29,267 nucleotides of DNA from Pelargonium cotyledonis (taxonomy: Eukaryota; Streptophyta; Magnoliopsida; Geraniales; Geraniaceae): contig JAYMTA010000420.1 in the NCBI GenBank assembly GCA_036897625.1, positions 1-29,267 on the forward strand. Reading direction: 5' to 3'. Under the pieces are notes generated by a model, which worked only from the letters and a program-made list of their open reading frames with translations, made no database searches and was not told the DNA's origin. This document shows, one piece after another, positions 1 through 9,673 of this stretch (positions are counted from its first letter, which is position 1; the number at the start of each line of letters is the position of its first letter). A program made the translations under genes and the position numbers.

Positions 1-519
1 AAGTCTGGGATAGCCTTGTCGGGTCTCGCGTTAGGACCCGGAAATTGCTATCTTGGAAGGTTTTGGTTGTCTTGATACTCATGATATTGTCTCTAAAGGT
101 ATAAAAATCAGCGATGTATGAACTAGAGTTTGATTTGGTTTATACGTCTATGTCTGGTTTTGTTTGAGTATGTTAGGATATCTAATGTATTCAATTTTTG
201 AGTATTAATGAAAGTTCATTTTTCCCTCCAAATTTTTTTTAGTATCATTTGATTTTGTTACAATTAATAGCACATTTCATTAAAAATAAAAGAGAAGTAT
301 AAAACACTAATTAGATTATTTGTCAAATATTATTATTGATTAAACTATTTTGGTTAAAATTGTCTCGTTACAAAATGTAGCTCATATAAATGTCGCGTAG
401 TTATCACGTCAGGTTAGTTTAACGAAAGGTAATAAATTAAACTAGCTCGAAACAAAATATCATAACAAAAATTTGAAATCTAAATTAGAAACAAAAATAA
501 AATGATTTTGAAATCTAAA

Positions 520-700
520 CATGGGCCGAACGGATTTGACAGATCATTTATAGTGTGATGGGCCTTCACTGAGATGGGCTTCTTTTAAGTATCTTGGCCC
601 AAACAAAGGTCCACGTCATCGAACGCCTTATCTGACGTGTCGCATCACAATTGGTCTTCCTTAAGTTGAGCGCCAAGGAGAGCTAGTGCTAACATGCGCC
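520..700 (+). promoter_or_regulatory. SEC23-type gene promoter with site II and UPR-like motifs
   Basis: This stretch lies 110-290 bases upstream of the SEC23 start codon. It has TGGGCC at 559, TGGGCT at 575 and GGCCCA at 596, which are site II-type elements common in plant housekeeping promoters. CCACGTCA at 611-618 is the reverse complement of TGACGTGG, the core recognised by ER-stress bZIP factors; a second TGACGTGT sits at 633-640. ER-stress control would fit a COPII gene, but that link is inference. I see no clear TATA box. The 500 bases further left are AT-rich with no gene that I can support. Confidence 0.5.
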
Positions 701-808
701 GTGTAAGGCGCTTCACATAACCTGCACCGTCACCGCCTTTCTCACGCCGGATGTTTGTTTCCCGGGAAAATTTCATCAAGAAATCGAACCAACAACACCT
801 CAGACCCC

Positions 809-3800
809 ATGGCCATTCGAGCCACTGTAACGAAATTTCCATTAGATCCCGATACGCAGGAAGCCTCGGGCCTCCCATGGGGCGTGACGGTGACGCCGTT
901 CGCGTTGGTGGACGAGAATGGCGCGCTGCCGGCGTACGGATGCGACGGTCACTTGCTTCCGAGGTGCGAGAATTGCTGGGCGTATTTCAATGCAAAATGC
1001 GAGCTCGATCGGTGGGCTTGGAATTGCTCTCTGTGTGGGACCCTCAACGGACTCTCCTCCCAGGCTATCGCTCGATACTCGCATCCACAGTCCTGCCCGG
1101 AGACGACGTCATCGTTCGTTGATCTCGAGCTGCCTGGTGAGATGACTTGTAGATTTTTGTTTGCTTGCTTACAATTTGGACAGAATTTCGAACATTTGCT
1201 TGTTATAATCCAAAGGATCGATTAGTTTTTTTCACGTTTTGTTGAAATTATACTTGGAAATTGGAAATGATTGCTGTTTAAACTAATGAAATTAACATGA
1301 ATTTCGATTCAGGGTATTTGTTTAGGGTTTTTTTCCATGTGTGGTTGAATCTAGACTTGAAATTGGAACTGTTTGAACCAATGAAATGTACATCAATTTT
1401 GATTTTTTTTTTCCATGCTTGGTTGAAATTAGACTTGAAATTGGAAATGACCCGTCTAAAATAATGAAATGTACATGAATTTCGATTTAGATTGTTGATT
1501 TAGTTTTTATTTTCCTTCTGCGATGATTTTGTTTAAACTAATGAAATGTACATGAATAATAGCATCGATTTATGTTTTGCAAATTTTTCTTGAATGACCT
1601 TAAGCAGTTCTATAGAATTGACCATTTTCTTTTAATTCTTAATAATTGAGTTAGGAAAATGAAAAAAATATTTGAATTTTTTTAGTTTATGTTTGTTTAT
1701 ATTTCTTCCATCAGCTCAGCTAATGCGCTATTGTATTGTTAGTTGCTTCATTGGGCAGAAATGTTTTGATGGGGTTATGAATTTGTTTTTTTTTTCTTTG
1801 TTTCAGATGAAGAAGGGGAAGGAGAGTCAATTAAAGCTCGGGCGGTGTATGTGGCAGCTATTGATTTGTCTTGTATGATCTCAATAATTGTTTACTTTGG
1901 TTGTTTTGGTTAATTTTCTGCGCCCATAGTTTATTCATTTAGTTTCTTGATTTAATTGAAGATGGAACTCTAGTAATGACATTATGTTGGATTTATGCAG
2001 CCTCTGAAGAATTTTTGGAACTTATAAAAAGTGCACTCTTAGCGGCTTTAGAAGGTTGATAATTGTTAGATCATGATGATTTCTTATTTCAATTCTGGCC
2101 CAAGTTCCGTCCTTCGATTTGAAACTCTGTTTTTTTATTTTTTATTTTTGCAGCTCTTGGGCCTGGTTCATTGTTTGGTCTATCTACTTTCAGCCACAAA
2201 TTAGGGTTGTATGACGTGCAGGGCCCCATACCGATCGTAAAGAATGTTTTCATTCCCCCTGATGCAGAAGGCACCTTTCCAATTGAGCTCGAAGACATCA
2301 TGCCTTTGTCACAGTTTTTGGCACCGGTAATGCTGTGTTATATCAACTTTTAATTTTGAGATGGGGTGTGAAATAACTTATTATTACCGAAATCATGTAA
2401 AAAATTTGAGTAATTCACATACTACCTCCATTTCAAAATAAGTCAGTTCTTCGCTCAAATTAAGGAGTAATGTAAAAGACCTAATTAATCTTATATAATT
2501 GTGTTTTTACTCATTAATTACTCGTAATAATAAATGTTGTATATGGGAATGATGAAAGGGTATTACTGTAAAAGTTATTTGCATTTTTTTTTTGTTGAAA
2601 TTGTAAAATGAAACTTGTTTTGAGACAATTTTAGCTTTTAAAATGACACTTATTTTGAAATGGAGGTAGTATATTTTGTGTAATCCTTATTGAACTGCTA
2701 TTGACAGGTGGAAACTTGTAAAGATCGTATCGCTTCTGCACTTGAAACACTAAGACCGTCAACTTCATGTGAGAGAACCTCTGGTGCAGGACAAGGACTA
2801 GATGGTGGTATTTTGATGGGTGGCCGAGGTTTTGGGACAGCAATGGAAACTCTTTTCAGTTACCTTGAATCAGAATATGGAATCACATATGCACTAGGTA
2901 TCGTTGTGTATAAGTTTCTTATAACTCTAATTTTGCTGAGGAAGTGTGAGCTTTATTCATATGTTTTCCTTTGTTCCATTATGTTCTTTCAAGGGTATAT
3001 GCTATAATTTGCATTTCACATTAGTGCAGCTAGAGTCTTTGCCTTCTTATCGGGTCCTCCTGATTATGGGGCGGGACAACTAGATACTAGACGATATGGT
3101 GAGCAATATGCTAGTAAAAGAGAGGATGCTGACCGTGCTTTACTTCCCGAGCAAACTCCATTCTACAAAGATCTGGTAATTTTGTGTGTCTTCTTCTTGT
3201 TGCACTTTTGGTTCTATGTTTCAGGAAGGATAAAATTTAACGTTTATTTTATAGGCTGCTGTTGCTGTGCAAGCAGGTGTATGTGTGGATGTATTTGCGG
3301 TTACAAATGAGTATACTGACTTGGCATCTCTGAAGTTTCTAAGCATTGAAAGTGGAGGCTCATTGTTCTTGTATTCAAACACTGACGATTCCACTCTTCC
3401 CCAGGACATGTGAGTATATCATGAAATAACTATGATTCTGGAGTTTTAATTATCCTCAAAGGCTTGTTCAAGCGGCAAGTATAGGCTCAATAAGCATAGG
3501 CTCAAGTTCCGGAGTTTTCATGTCTGCTCGCCTTAATAAGCATAGGCTCAAATGCTAGACCCGATTTAAGCAAACACCTTTTGGTGCCATCCCTGTGCTT
3601 GGCTGGCCTAGTAATTACCTGGGTATGTGGGGTAGCTGGACTGTTTGTTCTCAGAGTCAGTCAGAGCTAAGCTCAAGATACACTATCGTAATTATTATTT
3701 GAGTCTGGGATCTTTTGATCTTTAAAGTAGCATTATACAGTCAATACTGGCAAAGAAGGGATTATATCCTTTAATTATGAGAAATATCTTAGTAGCTGGT

Positions 3801-6737
3801 AGCTGAGATTTATTTTTCTTCTGGTATATGCCATGTATACTGATAAACATATTGAAATGACTTGTAAATGATAAAAATACCAGTTTTCGTGCATGCAAAT
3901 GATGAAATAAAACACGTGATAGTTCATACTTTTGCATCTGCAATCTGCATTTTCTTTATTATAATATTTTCATACTTTTCAGTTGTGTTTTTGCAGGTAC
4001 CGGATGCTAAGTCGACCATATGCTTTTAACTGTATACTACGTTTGAGGACTTCCTCAGAGTTCAAACCTGGTCATAGTGTAAGTAATTGAATTGTGCTTG
4101 TACCTGTATTTGTCATTGCAGTTTTACAGCTTACCCTTATACTTGCTCCCTTTCTTTTTGTAGTATGGTCATTTCTTTCCAGATCCACAGTATGAAAATG
4201 TTCAACACATCATTTGTTGTGATTCATATGCCACATATGTTTATGACTTTGATTTCTCCAGCAATGTTGGATTTTCCAGGTAAAAGTTTATCTTAGCCAA
4301 GCATTTTTAATACAAGATGTTTTAGCAGAAAGGTTAAAGATAATTTTGATTTCAATAGAGATTTTTCAGTTACAGTAAGATTGTATCAAGGATCAGCTCT
4401 AAGCCCTTTCCTTCTTGCCTTAATCATTGTGTATGTTTTTTGCCAATGGGTTGATACCAAATTAGATAGACAGGGAGAAACATTGAAATCTATCTTTCTT
4501 ATTCTAATACTTTCTCAATCTATCCAACTATTTTTCTTGTCTGTGTTAACTAAGGTATTCATAAACCGTTTTGACATTTTCTCCCTCTCCATCTAGAATT
4601 GGTTTTCTATATTAATATTATTCAGCCTTTGATACCATGTGCTGCCTGTTTGGTATGCGGTGCGATTGAATGCAGTCATATTTTTACCTATCTATATAAA
4701 AAATTGCAACATTGTAAGTGATCTTATAATGCTTATTGTAGACATGCTTCAGAACCTCCTATGATACAGATTGCATTTCAGTATACTGTTGTTGTGCCTC
4801 CTGAGGAGCTTTCAAGTTCTGCATCTGTTTCTTCAAGTAGGTATGATTAATCTATCAAACTGCAATTTGTACATTTGTTCATCTTAGATAACATATTTGT
4901 ATTTTAGCTTGATGTGATGTATGTTTATGCAGATCTGAATACTTACTTAAACGACGAATAAGGATTCGAACCATGCAATATGGAGCTGCAGATCGCATTA
5001 ATGTTCTTTATGACAATGTGGACCCTGAAGTAGTTCTATCCATACTTGTTCATAAGGTATTTTTGGGCATGCACTTCTTGTGCACCTCCTGTGCAAATTT
5101 ATTTTGTTATCTCTATTCAGGCAAGTTGAATTTTAAATATCCAAATTCTTGGTTCATGTGAGAATATTTTATCTGATGAAATGTGGGTGGTTAGCATATT
5201 CTTGGACTCTAGGATGTCAAATGAAATCCTGGATTTGAGCTAAATCCAATGTTTGGATGCACAAAGAATTTGGGTTTGAATTTGACTCCAAGACAATGGG
5301 ATTGAAAACATGCCTACAACACGAGATTTCAAATGACAACTCTTACATTGTCATTTGAAATTATGGTTTCCAATACATTATATTTGTATTTGAAATACAA
5401 TATTTCAAATCCAAAACTTCAAATCAAATCCAAGTCAATCTTAGAGAAATGGAAAATGTTAAGCAAAACTTATTCCCACCATCCCAAGGTGTGTGGTATG
5501 GTTTTCTGTTCCATAAGGCTTGCATTCCGTGCAATTTTTAGGACATTATTTAATTCTAATTTCGTAGTTCCTCATCTTAAATAGAAATGTAAAGTATCCA
5601 CAAATTGTTGCTCATATGCACGATTCAATCTTCAGGTTATATTGGCCTCTTTGGATCAAGGAGTTCGGGAGGCCCGAGCATTGCTTCATGATTGGCTAGT
5701 CATTCTCACAGCTCAATACAATGACGCTTATAAGATTGTCCAGTACAAGAATGGAAGTTCATTAACTGCCCAGCTTGATGTGGAATTCTCAAAATGCCCA
5801 CAATTACAAACATTACCTCGCCTAGTGTTTGCTTTGCTTCGGAATCCTCTTCTTCGCTATCATGAGGAAGGTGTCCATCCAGATTATCGGATCTATCTAC
5901 AATGCCTTTTCAGGTACTTGGTTCTTTGACACAGACTCAATTCCTTTTCTCTATTCTAGTTGTATTTTTAACAGGGTTGGCAATTCGTGTTGAGATTTCT
6001 CCCTTACATGTGTAATTATGCCATGCGTGTTTCACAAGTCCAAAACGAACACAACACGATTATTAAGTGTGTTGGGTTGAGCCCAAACATGCTAAAATCG
6101 TGTAGTGTTCGTCTTGTTTCACGTGTCTTGTCCCAAGTCGTTGACTCTAACTTTAACTTCTTATAACGTACACTGCTCTACTTTTGCATCTCTTCCCTAA
6201 TGGATGTTTTAAAATATTTCACGCAGTGCACTGGAACCAAGCTCCCTTCATCGGGCTGTGTATCCAGTTCTGACGTCATACTCTAGCCCAGATAGACTAG
6301 CATATCCAAGGCACTCGCTGAGCCTTGCTGCTCTAATAACCAGTGGCAGTCCGATATTCTTCCTCGATGCATTCACAACTCTAATCGTGTTTTACTCTTC
6401 AGCAGCTGACCCTTCACTTCCTTTTCCTCCACCTCACGATTGTAAGTTGTTTATCAAATGCTACTTAGCAGTTTCTAAAAATAGAAACGTTGCCTTGCTG
6501 AAAGAAAACTTTATTTATCCTGCAGGTCTACTGCGATCTACCATTAACAGATTGAAGCAAGAAAGAAGCATTACATCAAAACTCATATTCATTCGGGGAG
6601 GTCATGACGATGCAACGGCTTTTGAAAACTATCTTATCGAAGAACAAGATGTTGACGGACTTGGCCTCCCGAGTGTCATGGGTTTCGTTTCCTTCCTTGA
6701 AGAAATAACGCAGAGTGTGTTGCGATATATCAAATAG
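809..6737 (+). CDS. SEC23-type COPII coat protein, divergent plant clade
   Basis: The gene has fourteen coding exons: 809-1136, 1807-1872, 2001-2054, 2154-2326, 2708-2897, 3030-3175, 3255-3409, 3997-4078, 4164-4279, 4742-4840, 4933-5056, 5636-5913, 6227-6441 and 6526-6737. All borders are GT..AG, the frame is continuous, and the product is 745 residues, near the usual SEC23 length. SEC23 is the inner COPII coat subunit and the GTPase-activating protein for SAR1 at ER exit sites. The N-terminal zinc finger is visible as CENC and CSLC (about residues 53-74). It is followed by the trunk (YVAAIDLS, GPGSLFGLSTFSHKLGLYD, GGRGFGTAMETLFSYL, FAFLSGPPDYGAG), then the beta-sandwich, helical (QGVREARALLHDWLV) and gelsolin-like parts. 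The start at 809 was chosen because MAIRATV matches family N-termini; an upstream in-frame ATG at 755 would add 18 residues. The C-terminus lacks the usual arginine-finger motif. It most resembles, from memory, Arabidopsis At2g27460. The exon model is sure; biochemical GAP activity is not. Confidence 0.93.
1225..1570 (+). repeat. Degenerate tandem repeat in SEC23 intron 1
   Basis: About four imperfect head-to-tail copies of a unit of roughly 80-100 bases lie here. Each carries variants of GACTTGAAATTGGAA, then AACTAATGAAATGTACATGAA, then TTTCGATTTAG. The copies start near 1235, 1340, 1425 and 1510. They look like local slippage or unequal-crossover products within the intron; I see no terminal repeats of a transposon. 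Confidence 0.6.
2422..2669. mobile_element. Stowaway-type MITE in SEC23 intron 4
   Basis: A 248-bp element has near-perfect terminal inverted repeats: CTACCTCCATTTCAAAATAA at the left and TTATTTTGAAATGGAGGTAG at the right. It is flanked by TA on both sides (2420-2421 and 2670-2671). The ends and TA target duplication are typical of Stowaway (Tc1/mariner-derived) MITEs. It carries no coding capacity and sits wholly inside an intron. Confidence 0.85.
3489..3551 (+). repeat. 17-bp direct repeat in SEC23 intron 7
   Basis: AATAAGCATAGGCTCAA occurs at 3489-3505 and again at 3535-3551, 46 bases apart, with a further partial ATAGGCTCAA at 3481. It is a minor local duplication. The rest of intron 7 (3410-3996) shows nothing else that I can name. 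Confidence 0.6.
5211..5450. repeat. Foldback-rich, MITE-like insertion in SEC23 intron 11
   Basis: The intron between 5057 and 5635 is unusually long and contains several inverted repeats. ATTTCAAATGACAA (5326-5339) pairs perfectly with TTGTCATTTGAAAT (5348-5361) across an 8-base loop. Outer arms rich in ATTTGAAAT, TTTGGAT and CAAATCCAA suggest a decayed foldback MITE. I could not fix its outer ends or a target duplication, so the family is left open. Confidence 0.5.
5972..6150. repeat. Dispersed repeat fragment in SEC23 intron 12
   Basis: GGGTTGGCAATTCGTGTTGA is followed by AACACAACACGATTATTAAG, GTGTTGGGTTGAGCCC and TTTCACGTGTCTTG. The same vocabulary (CGTGTCGTGT, ACACGAACA, GGGTTGAG) recurs in the gap at 7260-7925. 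Such CGTGTCGTGT-rich relics are widely scattered in plant genomes. I do not know the parent element. Confidence 0.5.
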
Positions 6738-7260
6738 AACACTAACCACTAACTACAAAGACAGACAATTCACAATTCTCAAGCCGAACAAGGAATATGA
6801 CATTATTGTGACCGGTAATCACAGTTTTGAAGCTCTTGGTGCGCGTATATATAGGATTCAGAAGGTTGATTCGAAGTTCTGCTCGTGCAAACTACACTGG
6901 ACATACTATACTGTCTGAGGTAACCCCTCTCCTTTATGTAAACTACAATTTCGGTTTTGGACATCAATACAGGTGAATCAAAATATCGAAGTGTGCAAAG
7001 AAGAGTTACATTTTGTTCGTTGCGTCTAAATGTTTCCCATTTCTGGGATTATACAACTAGTGTAATTGTGAATTGCAGATAAATAAATTATACTTGGCCT
7101 CTGTTGCTGATAACTTGTTATACATGGCCTCTTTTGTAATTGTAAGTAGATGGACAATTGTTTTAGTTTATTGTTTTTAAAATTTTCCCTCAAAATGTGT
7201 TTGTTCTTTAGAATCACAAAGCATATTCCAAATTCTGATCTTATTGTATAACAATTTTTC
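6738..7260 (+). other. SEC23 3' flank and probable 3' UTR
   Basis: There is no gene here. The short open frames immediately after the SEC23 stop have no recognisable protein. AATAAA at 7082-7087 is a plausible polyadenylation signal, which would give a 3' UTR of about 370 bases. The end point is inferred, not seen. Confidence 0.4.
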
Positions 7261-7925
7261 CCATAATAGGTTTGGGCTCAATTTGATTGGGTTGGTTCGT
7301 GGAATTTTGAACTCAATTATCTATGCATGTTGATTGTGTTGTGTCGTGTGTTTAATAATCAGGACTAGTTCGAATTGTTTATATAACAACATGACACGAA
7401 CAAGACCCGTGAACACGTCTTCACCCATTGTTTCTACTCTTGAAAGCTCTTTAGTATGTTAGAATTAGTGATGTTTATTTTGCCTCATGTTCGTGTTGCA
7501 TTGAGTGATGTTTACTTCGCGTCAAATACGGGTTGTAACGAGTGCATATTTTCACTAAGTGGCGAGATAAGTACAAATTTTTGAAAATATTCAATAAAAA
7601 CATGTGTGTTTTTTTGCCTAGTCCATTTATGCCGACATTATAATGTATACATGTTACTAGTTTAACAATTCGACCTACTCGATTTGAGTACAAGCCCATT
7701 ATAATCCTAATCCAAAAGATTAAATGAAAACTACATGTGACAATTCGTTCACACGTCGTGTTTGTATTGAGTTTGAAAGCTTGATATAATATTAAACATG
7801 TCAATTCAAGCCAATTTATTAAATGACTTTAATAATGCAGCACGGATATAGTCTATATGAGCTCGTCAACTCAAACCAATTTTGTGTCGTGTTTGTGTCA
7901 CGACTCACGAGTGATAACACAGATT
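7260..7925. repeat. Decayed dispersed repeat between SEC23 and LIF2-type genes
   Basis: This gap carries repeated variants of TTGTGTCGTGTGTTTAATAA, ACATGACACGAACAAGACCC, CACGTCGTGTTTGTATTGAG and TTTGTGTCGTGTTTGTGTCA. At least three partial copies appear nested or rearranged. It is related to the fragment in SEC23 intron 12. No coding frame is recognisable and I see no intact ends, so it is probably old. Confidence 0.5.
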
Positions 7926-7974
7926 GTCTATTAAAAATACTGTTTTTTTTTTTTCTTTTCAATTTTTAAAAATA

Positions 7975-9673
7975 ATGATCTAGGGTTTGGCCGTTGCGAT
8001 ATATTCACAATAAGGCCAAAAACCGATAATTCTGGGGACAAAAAGTTTCAATTTACAGATTCGGAGAGTTTCTAAAGTTTCGCTCCATACACAAAGCTTC
8101 ACCGCCAAATTTCAATTCTCTGATTCGGAGAGTCGCTACTTCGGTACTCTCTCTCTCTCTAAACCTTCTTCGCTGCCGTTTCTGTGACTCGAAATCTTCT
8201 GTTTGCTATGTATTCGTGTTTCCATTTCTAAATTGAAGTTTTTGGTTTGGTTTACGTTCATATGATTCTGAATTTGTCGTGTTTTTAGGTTTTCGAACTT
8301 TTAATTACTTCAGTTTAGTATGTGGATGGAGTTTTTGATTTCAAAGACCGATAGATTGGTAGATACAGAGCGCTTTGAATGAACAGTTTTGAAGAAAAAT
8401 GTGGTTGTTATGTGCATTATAATGAGAGTTATATATAATAAAAAAAACTATGCACCACATATTAAACATTTCTGTTGTTTGACATACTTGTGTTTGGTGT
8501 GTTTTTAAAGTACTTATCGTAGAATTTCTCTGTATGGGTGAAAATTTGTGTGAAATTTGATTAAGGAAACTAATAGGCTGCTGATTTGCCTGTGAAGTAA
8601 AGTAGTACTATTTGTTTTCTAGTGCTAATATGGGAACGCCACTACTTTTTTCAATGAATGGTGAGTTGATAGTATGCATAACTAGATTATTTGGTAAACG
8701 TTTCGAAGAGTGTGATCAAAGTCCTGGTATTTTTTTTTCATACATGAAGAGGATGAAAAAGGAAAGGAAAGTGTGTGGGATTTGAAATAAATGGAGAGTG
8801 AGATCCAAAGTCTGCACTCGTTGCTAAGTTGTTAAAGCTGATTGTACGAATTTCCTTGTACATAATTGGAGATTCTACTGCATTAGCATAATTTGCTCAT
8901 CAGTTCTACATCTTACTTTATGTTACCAAGTATTTACTCTTTAACTTCATTTGTATTAGTGATCAGGTTTAGTGTAGAGAATGTAATTATTGAATTTTGG
9001 ATATATTTTACTGGTCATGCTAAAGATACTGGTAATGGCCCTTCGAATCTCAGTTACTATGTATTAATTCATTGCAGGAAGATTTAGAGTTGGTACATTC
9101 AGTTTGGAAGTGCTTTTTATGTCTTAATGATTCTAAATAGAATCTTGGACTGTTCTTTGTTGTTCCTCCTTGCATTTCCTTGGAGCATTATGTGGTTGTC
9201 TCCATGTTTTGTTCTATTACCTGTTCACTAGTTCTTATATCTTTTATGCTTCTTCTGCTGTTCTTACATTTTTGTGGGGTAATGATCCCATTGGGATGAA
9301 TATAATATAAGTCTTAAACTTGCCAATATTTTTTTTGGACAGCAATCTTGCTCTGATTACAAGAAATTCATTTCTTGCTTTTTTGCACCACCTTCATATT
9401 CCCCGTAGTTATCATTCAGAAATTTCTTTAACCTGTGTCTATAAGTACTGCTACTAATATTATCATTACTCCTTTAGTACAAATCTTTCACATTGCAACC
9501 CCTTGAGTCTTATTCATGACACGGGTTCAATTGAGATTCGTACTCAGCTACTTCTATTGGCCTTTCATTTTGTTTCCTCCTTTCAATATGTGTATACTTC
9601 TTCCCATGAATTCTTCTGGCCTCTGTGCCTTCTTCACAGTTGCCTTGCCAGCTTATTCTATTAGATTCATAAG
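7975..9673 (+). promoter_or_regulatory. Promoter and long 5' leader of the LIF2-type gene
   Basis: AGGGTTT (7982-7988) is a telo-box-like element, and a CT run at 8147-8160 with flanking pyrimidine tracts looks like a transcription start region. GATTCGGAGAGT occurs twice, at about 8058 and 8122. No protein fits between here and the start codon at 9674, yet a good acceptor (pyrimidine tract ending CTATTAG, AG at 9663-9664) lies just upstream. The leader therefore probably contains one intron of about 1.5 kb. I could not choose its donor among several GT sites around 8140-8210. Nothing else is recognisable in 8250-9650. Confidence 0.5.

Noticed and set aside
751-1122. Plus-strand open frame overlapping SEC23 exon 1
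   Set aside because: It is a shadow in another frame; the zinc-finger frame starting at 809 matches SEC23 and splices correctly.
4381-4596. Open frame in SEC23 intron 9 with hydrophobic residues
   Set aside because: It lies wholly within an intron bounded by good splice sites and is AT-rich chance sequence.
7260-7925. CGTGTCGTGT-rich gap as an old LTR element
   Set aside because: No paired long terminal repeats, primer-binding site or protein similarity can be seen, so I only call it a dispersed repeat.
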